A DNA stretch of 64,000 bases from Winogradskyella sp. (GTDB taxonomy: Bacteria > Bacteroidota > Bacteroidia > Flavobacteriales > Flavobacteriaceae): the NCBI RefSeq assembly GCF_028289625.1, contig NZ_JANQOM010000071.1:1-64000 (forward strand), written 5' to 3'. This document shows positions 32,487 to 44,100 of the stretch, one piece after another. Every line of letters begins with the position of its first letter. Within the stretch, counting starts at the first letter, position 1. The translations under genes were made by a program, and so were the position numbers. The notes beneath the pieces are model-generated. The model was given only the letters and a program-made list of their open reading frames with translations, was not told where the DNA came from and searched no databases.

Positions 32487-35345
32487 TTAATACCATTTGC
32501 GTCTAAATAGTCCAAGAAGAACCTGTGGATCAACAGTAATTATAAATCGAATACGTTCTTCGTAATTGGGCTCTGCAATTTCCCAGCCAAGACTAGAATA
32601 TACAGGAAAGTAAAGTTCGAAAAAGTCTTCTACAAGGTTAAGTCTTACACCAGAATCGTATACAAATTTTGCACTATTAAATCTGTTTTTAACCAAACCT
32701 ATATCGCCATAGGCTTGTATATATCTCCAAATGGAGGTACTAAAGTTAGCTGTCGTCATCCATTGGTTCGCAAAAGCGGCATTTAATTCATCTAGTTGCG
32801 ATTTAAAACCACCCTCCGCGATTATAATTTGTTGACTAAATATTCCGGCATCCTCTGATCGTCCCAGATAGTTGAAATCAAACAAATAATCTTGAGGTCT
32901 ATCTAAAGCGAAACTAAAGAAATCTGAGGTAGGGTCGGTATTGTTCTTTAAGAAGAATCCCGCAAATAATCTTAAGTTAATGTTTCGATTACCTTTTGTC
33001 AGTCTTCTAAACTCGTAATTAAAAGATAGTTTGCTAAAATTGCTCGCAACTTGAAAATCTGTGCTAAAGCTTGAAAAATTAATTATACCAGGGTTAAAAC
33101 GCGTATACCTTAAATTAAAAACACCATAGTCGGGTTCTTCATCTTCAATTTCTATGACTGCATCTTCACCAATATCCCTATTTATGCTCAAGTATCTTGC
33201 GGTGATATTATCTACCCGATCGGCTCTAAAATCGTCATCATTTCTAAATCTAAACGTTAAGGAGGGATTTATTCTTGTAAAAAATGCATCTTCGGCAAAC
33301 GACTGATAACCAGCAGCTATTCCATAAGTTATATCAAATAAATTTTTGTTTTCTATATTATGGGTGTAAAATATAGATGTGGACCCAGTTAATGCTCTCG
33401 ACCTAGTAGCATATTGTGGTGAAAACCTGTAATTAAGACGTTTTCTAAGAATGGTTTTATTATAGATTTTAGTTCCAAGGGTTAAGCCATCGTATATGTT
33501 TCTAAACTCTACTAAAGGCATAAGAAATACTTGATTATAATAAGGGTCTTCGATATCCTTGAAAAGTCTAAATTGTAAAGGTTTATTGTTTAAAAATGAA
33601 CCATTTACGGCCTTGTAATTGTCACGTTGATTAAACTCTGGGACAACATTGTAAAAGTCTAATACAAATTTTTCGGTACTATCCTTAGGGAGCCTTATTG
33701 TCTTTGTTTTTTTTATGTTTTCGACCCATTGCATACCAATTACAGAATCCTTTTTAATATTGTACAATGATATTGGCATTGAGTTATCACGCTTATTTTT
33801 TATGGTCACTACTAAGGAATCCCTTTGTATATCAACGGATTTTATTTTGAAATCAATTTTTTTCCTTGTGCCAACATAATCAGTAAAGAACCAATCCACA
33901 TTTTTTTTGGTTTTTGAATTCAAAAAATATTCAAAATCTGATATTGATACTGATTTTAGTTTGTAGTCCTCCAAGAATTGTTTAATCGTTTTCGAGAGGC
34001 TGATATCATCGGTGAACTTATCCAGATAATTCAAACCGACACCTGCTTTATACTTACCTGCAATATTGGCATTAAATTTCAATAAAGAATCTTTAGATGT
34101 AGTGAGGGGTTGGTCTCTATTCTTTCTTGCCAACTCCATAGAATACAAGAAATACTGAAAATTAAAATCCAAATCTGCAGCATGAAAGGCTCTTACACCC
34201 CAAACATTAGCCAAAGTACCGAGTAATTTCATGTCTGGGTAATACTCTTCAACATATTTTATCATAAAATAAATTTGAAGCCCTTCACTTAGCCAATGTT
34301 CTTTTCTAGGATTGAGTAAAAGAATATTATCGATATATTTTTTTAAAGATGTTTTGAGCAGTTTTAGTTCATACTGAAACTGGTCTGGGAATGGTCTAAC
34401 AAAATCTGGAAGTTGGTTGAGACCGTAAAGCGGATTTTTGTTATAGTCTATCCGTGAGACTAATAGTCGCTTATGTGGATATTGCCCCAAGTTTTCAGTC
34501 AAAAATCTGGCAATCTTGTCCGAAAGAATGGCCTTGTCTGGACCTGGTAATCCTTTTTCGTTTATGTTTGAAACTAGAATTAAATCATCAGTCTGTACAA
34601 AACTGAACAAAGGAAATCTTTGAATTGCCAAATAAGTATCAACCCTATCCTTACCATAAAATACTGTGGTTTGACTTCTCTGTGCGGTATTTGGATTCAT
34701 TGATACAACGTCTAACTCAGAGGTAGCCCTATAATTTATGGGATGTGTTAAATACAGTGTAATATCTGATTTAGGTATAAATAAATCATCAAGATTTTTG
34801 TTACTATAGTAGTGCCATTTCCCATCGTAAACGGCTGGAGTAATATACCAGTGCTTAAGTTCAAAATCCTTGTTTTTAGTAAAACCATAATCTGTAAATG
34901 TAGCATCTGGTAATACTAGAATATAGTTTAAATCTATACTGTAAGATTCACCAGCCTTAAGAGGTTGGTTTAGTATTACTTTAATAACATCGGGATGTTC
35001 GGCTAAATATTCAAATTTAAGCTTAGAATTGTTTACATTGTCTTCAATGGTAGTTATGAGTGTGAAACCTCGTTGCTCACTGTTAGCTAAATGAAATTTA
35101 GTACTAAACTCTTCTTCAAAACGTTTCGCCAGAGGTGTAGATTTATTTGAATAACTATTATTCCAATCGTGTAAATAGATTTCATTTAAAGTATTTCTAG
35201 TCTCATTTTTGTAAACAATGGATTGCGAAATAGAAATGGTTTTAGTTTCGACATCTACATTGGCATTGATATCAATTTTATTTTGAGCAAAGGTAAACGC
35301 ACAAATTAAGATTAAAGCATATGATATGAAAAACCGTTTAATCAA
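32487..35345 (-). CDS. M1-like gluzincin-fold protein lacking the HEXXH motif, with outer-membrane barrel-like C-terminus
   Basis: 952 residues beginning at a TTG codon that overlaps the upstream stop (TTGA); no other start fits the signal peptide IKRFFISYALILICAFTFAQ. The N-terminal half has the M1 saddle features (INYRATSELDVV, HWYITPAVYDGKWHYYSN) and the glutamate motif HWLSEGLQIYF (about residue 350), but no HEXXH occurs anywhere; a YELKL stretch stands where it would be expected. The C-terminal 350 residues alternate strands like a porin-type barrel (TRINPSLTFRFRNDDDFR, FNYEFRRLTKGNRNINLRL). Likely a non-catalytic or divergent outer-membrane protein. Coupled to the secreted EEP-domain gene. 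Confidence 0.7.
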   Translation of the reverse strand: MIKRFFISYALILICAFTFAQNKIDINANVDVETKTISISQSIVYKNETRNTLNEIYLHDWNNSYSNKSTPLAKRFEEEFSTKFHLANSEQRGFTLITTIEDNVNNSKLKFEYLAEHPDVIKVILNQPLKAGESYSIDLNYILVLPDATFTDYGFTKNKDFELKHWYITPAVYDGKWHYYSNKNLDDLFIPKSDITLYLTHPINYRATSELDVVSMNPNTAQRSQTTVFYGKDRVDTYLAIQRFPLFSFVQTDDLILVSNINEKGLPGPDKAILSDKIARFLTENLGQYPHKRLLVSRIDYNKNPLYGLNQLPDFVRPFPDQFQYELKLLKTSLKKYIDNILLLNPRKEHWLSEGLQIYFMIKYVEEYYPDMKLLGTLANVWGVRAFHAADLDFNFQYFLYSMELARKNRDQPLTTSKDSLLKFNANIAGKYKAGVGLNYLDKFTDDISLSKTIKQFLEDYKLKSVSISDFEYFLNSKTKKNVDWFFTDYVGTRKKIDFKIKSVDIQRDSLVVTIKNKRDNSMPISLYNIKKDSVIGMQWVENIKKTKTIRLPKDSTEKFVLDFYNVVPEFNQRDNYKAVNGSFLNNKPLQFRLFKDIEDPYYNQVFLMPLVEFRNIYDGLTLGTKIYNKTILRKRLNYRFSPQYATRSRALTGSTSIFYTHNIENKNLFDITYGIAAGYQSFAEDAFFTRINPSLTFRFRNDDDFRADRVDNITARYLSINRDIGEDAVIEIEDEEPDYGVFNLRYTRFNPGIINFSSFSTDFQVASNFSKLSFNYEFRRLTKGNRNINLRLFAGFFLKNNTDPTSDFFSFALDRPQDYLFDFNYLGRSEDAGIFSQQIIIAEGGFKSQLDELNAAFANQWMTTANFSTSIWRYIQAYGDIGLVKNRFNSAKFVYDSGVRLNLVEDFFELYFPVYSSLGWEIAEPNYEERIRFIITVDPQVLLGLFRRKWY

Positions 35346-36616
35346 CGCGATATAACAAATTTTAGGGGTTTAGTATTAGACTGCGAAAAATCTATAAAGT
35401 AAATACCATTACCCAAATTACTGGTTTTAAAAACTTGTATTTGGTCCGAACTTGTTTGAAAGCTTTCTACAACCTGGCCAAGTGTATTGTAAACACTTAA
35501 TTGTTGATTAAAATAGTTAGGTGAATGGATATACATGATTAATTCTGAGCTAATTATTGATTTTTCTAGCTTTATTTGCGCAGTAATTTCCTCCTCGTTT
35601 GAAAGCGATAGAGTAACATTTGCCTCTAATGAAAGCGTTACTGGTAAATGATCGCTAAAATTATGGAGCGCATCTCTAATTTCAAAAGAAAAGGGCGATC
35701 CAGGAATTTCGCAATCCGATGAATTGATAGCTCTATTCCAACACGAAAACAAGCCATTATTACCATAAACCTGATACGAATCGTCTACATAAGTAATATT
35801 GGCTGTACTCAACATATTTTCTGAAGTCATTATAAAATCAAAACGATCATCAAAACCACCTGTTGTACCTCCAAATCCTGTTTGTGTTCTAGTTGATTGT
35901 GTGAAGACATCTACAAAATTTGGGTTATTGCTCCAGCTACCAATGCGATTTATAGGATCGGCAAAGGTGATATTATTGGTATTAAGTATAAGCAATAAAA
36001 ATGCAGGTTCACTCGCGGTGTAGAGGTTGAGGTCACCACCTAATAAGACATTGGCATCTGATGGAAGAGTATTTAGATAATTGTTTAATTCTACGACCAT
36101 ATCAAAACGTCGTTGCTGATTTGCTGTACCGTTAGATGCTTTTAGGTGACATACTACAATATATAGCTCAATCGGATTTGTGTCTTGATCAATGGTGTTG
36201 AGTTGGAGTTTGTAAACATTAAAATCCCTTAAATCTGTCGGGACAATAACTTCTTCTTCAAGAATAAACTTAGTACTGTCATAATACAATAAATTCTGTA
36301 GATCATTCTGATTTCCAGATAAGTCATCAGAGGTATTAGGAACAAAAGAAGCCATTTCAAAATTAGAATTTATGGCATTTTTAGTAATACTAAGAACGTT
36401 GTTGGCACCTGTACTGTTATTGAGTTCGCAAACTAAGAATAAGTCTGGTTGGTAGTCCGATAGTATGAATTCTAGGTCGTCTTCACGATTAGGAACAGCA
36501 TCCTCTAGAGGATAGTTAAGTAAGTTATAGAACATCACCTTAAAGGTTTCCTGTCCGATAACTTCAAAATTGAATAGTAAAAGAAGCATCAAATAACTTA
36601 GTATTTTCTTTTTCAT
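35342..36616 (-). CDS. Secreted endonuclease/exonuclease/phosphatase-fold protein with type IX sorting tail
   Basis: About 424 residues from ATG at 36616 (MKKKILSYLMLLLLFNFEVI, signal peptide). EEP-superfamily motifs are KVMFYNLLNYP near the mature N-terminus, FLVCELNN (metal-binding Glu), VVCHLKAS, LLGGDLNLYT and the C-terminal FSDHLPVTLSL (catalytic Asp-His). The tail NQQLSVYNTLGQVVESFQ to KPLKFVISR is a Por secretion domain, so it is exported by the type IX system. Nuclease versus phosphodiesterase cannot be decided. Its stop overlaps the next gene's start by 4 bases. Confidence 0.85.
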   Translation of the reverse strand: MKKKILSYLMLLLLFNFEVIGQETFKVMFYNLLNYPLEDAVPNREDDLEFILSDYQPDLFLVCELNNSTGANNVLSITKNAINSNFEMASFVPNTSDDLSGNQNDLQNLLYYDSTKFILEEEVIVPTDLRDFNVYKLQLNTIDQDTNPIELYIVVCHLKASNGTANQQRRFDMVVELNNYLNTLPSDANVLLGGDLNLYTASEPAFLLLILNTNNITFADPINRIGSWSNNPNFVDVFTQSTRTQTGFGGTTGGFDDRFDFIMTSENMLSTANITYVDDSYQVYGNNGLFSCWNRAINSSDCEIPGSPFSFEIRDALHNFSDHLPVTLSLEANVTLSLSNEEEITAQIKLEKSIISSELIMYIHSPNYFNQQLSVYNTLGQVVESFQTSSDQIQVFKTSNLGNGIYFIDFSQSNTKPLKFVISR

Positions 36617-36643
36617 AGCTAATAAATACAACGTTAATTTTCT

Positions 36644-37330
36644 CTAGAAATTTGGACTTAACCCATATTCTTTGTAGAAACTGTTCAAAATATCAATAAC
36701 TTCATCGGAAGTATCTACCATATGCAATAAATCCAAGTCTTTAGGGCTAATGTTTCCGGCATCAATTAAAGTGGTCTTAACCCAGTCAAACAAGCCTCCC
36801 CAAAATTCCTTTCCGACTAAAATAATAGGAAATGTTTCTATTTTATGCGTCTGTATTAGTGTCATCGCTTCAAAGAGTTCATCCAATGTTCCGAAGCCAC
36901 CTGGCATCACTACAAAACCTTGAGAATACTTTACAAACATTACCTTTCTTACAAAAAAGTAATCAAAGTCTAAACTTTTATCCTTATCAATATAGGGGTT
37001 GTCGTGCTGCTCAAAAGGCAATTCTATATTAAGTCCTACCGAAGTGCCGCCGGCAATATGCGCGCCTTTATTACCAGCTTCCATGATTCCTGGACCTCCA
37101 CCTGTAATAACACCATACCCATGTTCAACTATTTTCTGTGCAACATCCACAGCAAGCTGGTAATACTTATGATCTGGTTTTGTGCGTGCAGAACCGAATA
37201 TAGATACACAAGGACCAATTTTACTGAGTTTTTCATAACCATTAACAAATTCGCCCATGATTTTGAAAATCGCCCACGAGTCGTTGGTTTTTATTTCATT
37301 CCATCCTTTATGTTTACTTTCTTTTCTCAT
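36644..37330 (-). CDS. LOG family protein (TIGR00730, lysine-decarboxylase-like fold)
   Basis: 228 residues. Motifs GGGPGIMEAGNKGAHIAGG and PGGFGTLDELFEAMTLIQT are diagnostic of LOG/YgdH-type Rossmann proteins. Relatives are cytokinin riboside 5'-monophosphate phosphoribohydrolases or nucleotide nucleosidases, not lysine decarboxylases. Cytoplasmic. It lies between uvrA (69-base gap) and the EEP gene (27-base gap), all on the minus strand. Confidence 0.88.
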   Translation of the reverse strand: MRKESKHKGWNEIKTNDSWAIFKIMGEFVNGYEKLSKIGPCVSIFGSARTKPDHKYYQLAVDVAQKIVEHGYGVITGGGPGIMEAGNKGAHIAGGTSVGLNIELPFEQHDNPYIDKDKSLDFDYFFVRKVMFVKYSQGFVVMPGGFGTLDELFEAMTLIQTHKIETFPIILVGKEFWGGLFDWVKTTLIDAGNISPKDLDLLHMVDTSDEVIDILNSFYKEYGLSPNF

Positions 37331-37399
37331 AATATACTTTTCTTATGTTGCTCAATTGTATTTTAACGAGCTCCTATATCAGACTTGCACAAGATACTA

Positions 37400-40228
37400 T
37401 TATTTCAATTCCTTCATTAAAAATTTAGCTGTATGACTTTTTTTATCCTTGATGATTTGTTCTGGAGTTCCTTTGGCTACAACTTGTCCGCCACCTTTGC
37501 CACCTTCGTAACCAATATCTATAATGTAATCAACAGTTTTTATAACATCTAAGTTGTGCTCTATAATTAAAACGGTATTGCCTTTATCCACTAGTTTGTT
37601 GAGAACTTTCATCAAGACCCTAATGTCTTCAAAATGTAAACCGGTTGTGGGCTCGTCTAATATGTAAAGCGTATTGCCAGTATCGCGCTTACTTAGTTCA
37701 GTGGCCAATTTAATGCGTTGTGCTTCTCCACCAGACAGTGTGGTACTTTGCTGTCCCAGTGTTATATAGCCTAAACCAACATCTTTGATAGTTTTAAGTT
37801 TCCGATGAATTTTTGGGATATGCTCAAAGAAACTTACAGCTTCTTCAATCGTCATATTTAAAACATCACTTATGGACTTCCCCTTGTAACGTATCTCTAA
37901 GGTTTCCCTATTAAAACGTTTTCCTTGGCAAGTCTCACATTCTACATATACATCAGGTAAGAAATTCATTTCAATGACACGCAAACCACCCCCTTGACAG
38001 GTTTCACATCTTCCCCCAGCGACATTAAAACTAAATCGGCCAGGCTTATAACCACGAATCATAGCCTCGGGAATCTGTGCGAATAATTTCCGTATTTCGT
38101 CAAAAGTCTTAGTATAGGTGGCAGGATTACTCCGTGGTGTCCTTCCAATAGGAGATTGGTTGATATCGATGACTTTATCAATGTGTTCTAAACCTTTGAT
38201 ACTCTTGTAGGGCATTGGTTTTTTTACACCATTAAAATAGTGTGCATTAAGAATGGGATAGAGGGTTTCATTAATTAAAGTAGATTTACCACTACCCGAA
38301 ACACCAGTGACTCCAATCATTTTGCCCAATGGAAACTCTACATCTACATTTTTAAGATTATTACCTGTACAGCCTTTAAGTATTATTTTTTTGCCATTAC
38401 CTTTGCGACGCTGCTTAGGAACTTCGATTTCTTTCTTGCCGTTGAGATACTCAGCAGTTAATGTATGCTGTGCACGTAGTTCTTCGGGTGTGCCTTCACT
38501 AATTATTTCTCCTCCATGTTTACCCGCAAAAGGTCCTATATCAATAATGTGGTCAGCACGTTCTATCATATCCTTGTCATGTTCTACCACTATGACTGAA
38601 TTCCCAACATCTCTTAAAGATGACAAGGAATTGATTAGTTTTTCATTATCGCGTTGATGTAAGCCAATACTAGGTTCATCCAGAATATAAAGCACACCAA
38701 CCAGTTGTGAGCCAATTTGAGTGGCCAATCGGATACGTTGGGCCTCACCGCCTGATAGTGATTTAGAACTTCGATTTAAGGAGAGATAGGTAAGTCCGAC
38801 ATCAAGCAAAAACTGTACACGATTTTTTATTTCCTTAACGATCTCTGCTGATATTTTGCGCTGTTTTTCTGAAAGTCTTTCATTAAGACCCTCTAACCAT
38901 TCTCCTAGCTCAACAACATCCATTTTTACTAAATCAGCAATACTTTTGCCATCTACTTTAAAGTAAAGTGATTCCTTTTTAAGTCTTGAGCCTTCACAAA
39001 CCGAACACTCTACTTTATCCATGTACTCTTTTGCCCAACGCACTAATGATGTAGAATTGGATTTATATTGGCTTTCAATAAAATTGGCAACACCTTCAAA
39101 ATCAATATTGTAATCCCTTGTAACTCCTAGAAGTTTACTTTCTACGGTGAACTTATCTTTGCCGCCATAGAGTATCATTTGTTTGGCTTCTTCGGGAATG
39201 TCTTTCCAGGTGTCATTCAGCGAAAAATCAAAGCGTTGCGCAATGGTTTGAAACTGTTTAAAAATCCAACTTTTCTTTTCAGGACCATGTGGTGCTAAGG
39301 CACCATTTTTTATAGACAAGTTTTCGTCTGGAACTAATTTTTTTTCATTGACTACATACAATTCACCAATACCATTGCAATTAGGGCAAGCTCCTTTAGG
39401 AGAATTAAATGAAAAGTTATTTGGTTCTGGATTAGGATATGAAATTCCTGAAGACGGACACATGAGGTTGCGACTAAAGTAACGCGATTCGTTAGTATCT
39501 TCATCAATAACCATTAACACATCATCTCCATGATACATTGCTGTATTTATGGATTCCATCAATCTCTTTTCGCTATCTTTAGAATTATCAATCTTTAAGC
39601 GGTCAATAACAATCTCAATATCGTGTGTTTTGTAGCGGTCGAGCTTCATACCTTTTTCCAAATCCACAATCTCGCCATCTGTACGTACTTTGACAAAGCC
39701 TTGTTTAGCAATTTGCTCAAACAGCTCACGATAATGTCCTTTTCGAGATCGTATCACAGGAGATAAGATATTGATACGTTTACCGTTAAATGAGTCTAAT
39801 ATTAGATCCTTAATCTGCTCGTCATTATAACTCACCATTTTCTCTCCAGTTTCATAGCTATAAGCATCTGCAGCCCTTGCAAATAATAGCCGTAAGAAAT
39901 CATAAATTTCAGTAATAGTACCTACGGTAGAGCGTGGAGACTTACTCGTGGTTTTTTGCTCTATAGCAATAACTGGTGATAAGCCATCGATTTTATCGAC
40001 ATCGGGACGCTCGAGACTACCTAAAAATTGACGTGCATAAGCTGAAAATGTTTCGATATAGCGACGTTGACCTTCAGCATAAATGGTATCAAATGCTAAA
40101 GACGATTTTCCACTACCTGAGAGTCCTGTAATTACTACGAGCTTCTCTCTTGGAATAGTGACATCAATATTTTTAAGATTATGTACACGTGCACCTTTAA
40201 CCTCAATAGTTTCGTCAAAATGGCTCAT
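37400..40228 (-). CDS. uvrA: Excinuclease ABC subunit A
   Basis: 942 residues, full length. Two ABC ATPase halves: Walker [14 protein letters not shown] at about residue 34 and [15 protein letters not shown] at about 642, each with [13 protein letters not shown] or [13 protein letters not shown] signatures and [14 protein letters not shown] / [14 protein letters not shown]. Zinc fingers [10 protein letters not shown] and [11 protein letters not shown] are present. UvrA loads UvrB on damaged DNA in nucleotide excision repair. Upstream a TACCTTTG promoter element is visible. Confidence 0.97.
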   Translation of the reverse strand: MSHFDETIEVKGARVHNLKNIDVTIPREKLVVITGLSGSGKSSLAFDTIYAEGQRRYIETFSAYARQFLGSLERPDVDKIDGLSPVIAIEQKTTSKSPRSTVGTITEIYDFLRLLFARAADAYSYETGEKMVSYNDEQIKDLILDSFNGKRINILSPVIRSRKGHYRELFEQIAKQGFVKVRTDGEIVDLEKGMKLDRYKTHDIEIVIDRLKIDNSKDSEKRLMESINTAMYHGDDVLMVIDEDTNESRYFSRNLMCPSSGISYPNPEPNNFSFNSPKGACPNCNGIGELYVVNEKKLVPDENLSIKNGALAPHGPEKKSWIFKQFQTIAQRFDFSLNDTWKDIPEEAKQMILYGGKDKFTVESKLLGVTRDYNIDFEGVANFIESQYKSNSTSLVRWAKEYMDKVECSVCEGSRLKKESLYFKVDGKSIADLVKMDVVELGEWLEGLNERLSEKQRKISAEIVKEIKNRVQFLLDVGLTYLSLNRSSKSLSGGEAQRIRLATQIGSQLVGVLYILDEPSIGLHQRDNEKLINSLSSLRDVGNSVIVVEHDKDMIERADHIIDIGPFAGKHGGEIISEGTPEELRAQHTLTAEYLNGKKEIEVPKQRRKGNGKKIILKGCTGNNLKNVDVEFPLGKMIGVTGVSGSGKSTLINETLYPILNAHYFNGVKKPMPYKSIKGLEHIDKVIDINQSPIGRTPRSNPATYTKTFDEIRKLFAQIPEAMIRGYKPGRFSFNVAGGRCETCQGGGLRVIEMNFLPDVYVECETCQGKRFNRETLEIRYKGKSISDVLNMTIEEAVSFFEHIPKIHRKLKTIKDVGLGYITLGQQSTTLSGGEAQRIKLATELSKRDTGNTLYILDEPTTGLHFEDIRVLMKVLNKLVDKGNTVLIIEHNLDVIKTVDYIIDIGYEGGKGGGQVVAKGTPEQIIKDKKSHTAKFLMKELK

Positions 40229-40265
40229 AAATGGATACTAAATTCTATAATTTGTGGCAAAGTCG

Positions 40266-40273
40266 CAAAGGTA
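40266..40273 (-). promoter_or_regulatory. Putative -7 promoter element for uvrA
   Basis: TACCTTTG on the minus strand is a perfect TAnnTTTG match 38 bases upstream of the uvrA ATG. No TTG at the -33 spacing was found. Confidence 0.45.
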
Positions 40274-40455
40274 CGATTTTTGATGTTAAATTGATGTGAA
40301 AGTATTACTACGATTGTAAAACAAAAGCTCTGAAAAATCAAAACCGATATTCCTCGGTTTTATATAAACTAAAAGAGATTGACCTTGTTTAAATTTATTT
40401 AATTGTTTTATCTTTTATTATTAAGGTTTTCCTATCTTAGTTATAACAACCAAGG

Positions 40456-40746
40456 ATGATGTCCAAACAAAATGATTTTACTAAAGCTATCCTGAACCTA
40501 ATAGAAGCGATACTTAAGGCTTTAGGTTATAACACAACCAAAAAGCGCACTTGGCATCAACATGTTGTGCCTTATGAAGATGGATGGGCAGTGCGAAGAG
40601 AAGGCAATAAGCGCATCACTTCAAAGCACCGTAAGCAAAGTACAGCCATACGTAAAGCTAAAACTCTTGCTAAACGCTATAAAGCTGATGTAATTATACA
40701 TAGAGAAGTCGGTGGGATTAGATATAGAATTAATCATGAGGATTAA
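40456..40746 (+). CDS. DUF2188 domain protein, intact copy
   Basis: 96 residues (MMSKQNDFTKAI; the second Met may be the true start). The DUF2188 core HVVPYEDGWAVRREGNKRIT, KQSTAIRKAKTLAKRYKADV and a basic C-terminal IHREVGGIRYRINHED are complete. The family is small, basic and of unknown function; many occur near mobile or defence genes. The core is repeated, broken, at 47165-47344 immediately downstream of the giant gene, so this gene marks the left edge of the island. Confidence 0.8.
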   Translation: MMSKQNDFTKAILNLIEAILKALGYNTTKKRTWHQHVVPYEDGWAVRREGNKRITSKHRKQSTAIRKAKTLAKRYKADVIIHREVGGIRYRINHED

Positions 40747-41104
40747 AGATTACTTTATTTTTTAGCTCGAGTGTTATAAACCACTTATAATTTAAACAAC
40801 AAATTAGCTATACAATTAAATTGTCATTGTAAGCCTACCTTTCTACAAACTTTGAAGGACAACAAAGTAATCTTCTTATTATAATTTTTTTCACTAAAGA
40901 TAGATGTAAAGCATTATACAGATTAATTTAACATTTCATCTGTTTTATTATCTATAACTTGCTAAATATGATAATTTAACATATCTCCTTAAGTACTGTA
41001 CCCTTAACAGTATAGAACTATCATAATTCGTTGTTAACTCCACCGAATAGCATAATTACACTTTATTAGTAGAGGTGGTTTGCTATTAAACAAATCTATT
41101 ATTA
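40747..41104. other. AT-rich gap before the giant gene, with an inverted repeat
   Basis: 358 bases without a gene. It holds a perfect 11-bp inverted repeat, AAGATTACTTT (40746-40756) and AAAGTAATCTT (40864-40874), about 107 bases apart, overlapping the end of the DUF2188 stop. No sigma-type TAnnTTTG element was found close to 41105. Nothing else supported. Confidence 0.5.
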
Positions 41105-44100
41105 ATGCAAGAAATAAATAACACACCTAACAACGAAAATCTTAAACAGTTTTTAAATAAGAATAGTTTTAAGATTAAACCAATTTTATTAGAGTTACCA
41201 AATTATAAATTTTTTCATACCTCTATACAAGATGATAATAAAGTTAACGGACGCTTTGTAGGACGTGTAAAAATTATTAATAGACTATTAAGCTTTATTA
41301 ACGAAACTTCTAGTAATACAGGGTCTTATTTAATTACAGGTTTTAGAGGTATGGGGAAAACCTCAGTTGTAAAAAAAGCCTTAGGGTCTTTAAATTCAAA
41401 ACCTAAAAGCATCAGTTTTATATTAATCTGGGTAACCTTACTGCCATTTATATTTATGTCTCATAGAATAGCAAAGTATTTGAATTCCTTGGTACTAAAA
41501 GGGGAGGATTTTTTTCTTCTTATTTCTTTATTTCTTGCATTTTCAATACTAACTATTCTTTTATTAGGAAAAGAAAATGCAAGAAGAGATAAATTAGCTT
41601 TTAATTTTAGTCTTAAGCGGATTTGGGATATTTTCAAATATGGCATTGAGTCCATTTTCAATCCAGTATTTGACAAAAGTAAATTTGCTTTTTACTCTAA
41701 GCTTCGATTTGTGTTTATCTACTTTTGGGTATTAGTTTTTTATACAATTAGAATATGTTATATAGTTTATTGTTTGAGTGAGTCAAAGATTCCTTTTGGC
41801 GGTGTCTACATATCTCATATCGCATTCTGGCTAATAACAATAGATTTAGTAGTTCTATATTTTTTAATTGATATATATGAGGCCATTATAGTTTTGTTAA
41901 AAAGTAAAGGTATTGATAGAAAATTATATCGTACCACTTTAGTTATTGCCATTTGTGTTATTTTTTTATTAATCCATTTTATCTATGTTAATGGTATAAT
42001 AAGTCAATCAGATTTTTTTACCAAATTAACGGATAAACGTATTCTATTTATTTCTTGGCTTTGTTTTTTATTCACCTTGAGCTTTATTTTAATAAAGTAT
42101 ACTATACTCTCAAAGCAACCTAAAAGAAAGCTAAAGGTTTATAAGAATGCCTTAAGAAGAATTACAGGTTTTTTTAATTTTCAACATTACATAACAGTTA
42201 ATGTCAATTTAGGTAAAGATAAGCTTACAGAGAAAGATGTATTAAAATACCTTACAAACGAATTATATAAAGTCTATTCTGATTGGTTTGTAAATGTTAA
42301 AAACATAAAACGGATTTTAAATACTGTAGGACTTATAACAATATTATATATCTTCTTCACCTTTTTCTACACAGGATTTTTAGGTTCCGAATTCTCCAAC
42401 TTCAGTAATAAAACTATCCGTTTATCGTATTATTTTCCGAGTCAATCTTTACTTGTTACAGATAAGGGTATAACATCAAAGGAGGTAAATGACTTGTTTT
42501 ATGTGAAAAGTAATGAGGATAAAAATGACAAAAGTAAAAGGCAGGCTACATTAGACGAATACATTCAAAAGCTTGAAGATAAGACAATTGATGCAGATAC
42601 TGATATAGTTTTATTTGAAGAAGATAGGTTCTGGGATAGTAGAGAAGATAATGATGGACAATATTCAGTATTAACATATTTTCATTTTGGAATTATTCAG
42701 ATATGTAATGAGCTCGATTATTTAACCTTAAAATTTTGGATCAACCTAAAACGCATTTTAGTCTTTGAGCATTTCGATGGTAGTGAAAATCAGTTTTCAG
42801 GCCTAGTTAATACTATTTACCCTAATATACCTATATTGTTTGTGTATATGATGATGTTACTATTCTTGTTAGCATTAAGATTTATACCCAAACGATTTTT
42901 ATTAATTAGCACGCACTTTCATACACTTTTAGAATTAAAAAACATAAAAAAGCAAATAGAAGCCTCTATAACATATGAGGAAAACGCCAATGCTGTTGCC
43001 ATGCAAACGTCATGGTTTAACTTTAAAAAGCAAACCAATTATTCACCGTTAGAATCTAAAGACATTACACAAAAATTAATTCATTTATTAGATGCAGTGG
43101 ATCGTATACCTTCAATATTTATAAATGTAAAATTTATATTTGTTTTTGATGAATTAGATAAAATAAATCCACATGGTACTGTTGTGCTTTCATCTAAAGA
43201 GGATGAATTCGAAACAGATCACAACGAGGTAAGATATCAAGCCAGACGAAAAGAACGTATTGCATTGATTTTATCAAGTATGAAGCATTTTCTTAATTCA
43301 GCAAAGGCTAAGTTTATTTTTATTGCAGGTAGAGAGATGTATGATGCGGCATTGGCAGGAATATCGGATCGCGAATCTAGCTTAGATAGTATTTTTAGTG
43401 ATAATAAAATTTATGTAAATAGTTTTTATACAGAAGGCGCAGATGGTAATAAAAGTGATATTACTAGTATCACTGAGCAATATTTATGTCAATTTTTAAT
43501 ACCAGAATCTTTCTTGTCGCAGCATACGCATACACAAAAACCGAGTTTAAAACTATATAATAATTATTTAAAGGATTACTATGAGAAACATAGTATTGAA
43601 GATTCAGATGAGAAGCGAAAAAAAATCATCACTACATTAAAAGATTTTATTGTTTACTTGAGTTATCGAAGTAACGGAGCTCCAAGAAAACTGTCTAATT
43701 TAATAGAACAATACACAAAGCCTATTTTGCTAGAGGACCTAAATGATGACAGTGAATTAGTTGTAGGTAGAAATGATAATAATATATACTTAAGTATAGG
43801 ATATTATAATCAGTACAAGTTTTCGCTTATATCTTCTATGACAACTCCAGTTTTTTTAGGTGTCGGTAATTTTATTCATGAGTATAGTGATAAGTTATTA
43901 GTATCTATTAGTTATATGCTAGATCACCTTTATAAGTTTCATAAATTTGGTATTTCTTACCGCAGTTTATCCTTGACTCCCGAAATTATCGATATCAATA
44001 AAGAGCCTCAGTTTAGAGAATTTTTAGACAAGTTGGTTCATGTTTTATCACAAAGTCACTTGAGACCAATTGTGAGTGGTATTTATGACTTTAAATTTCA

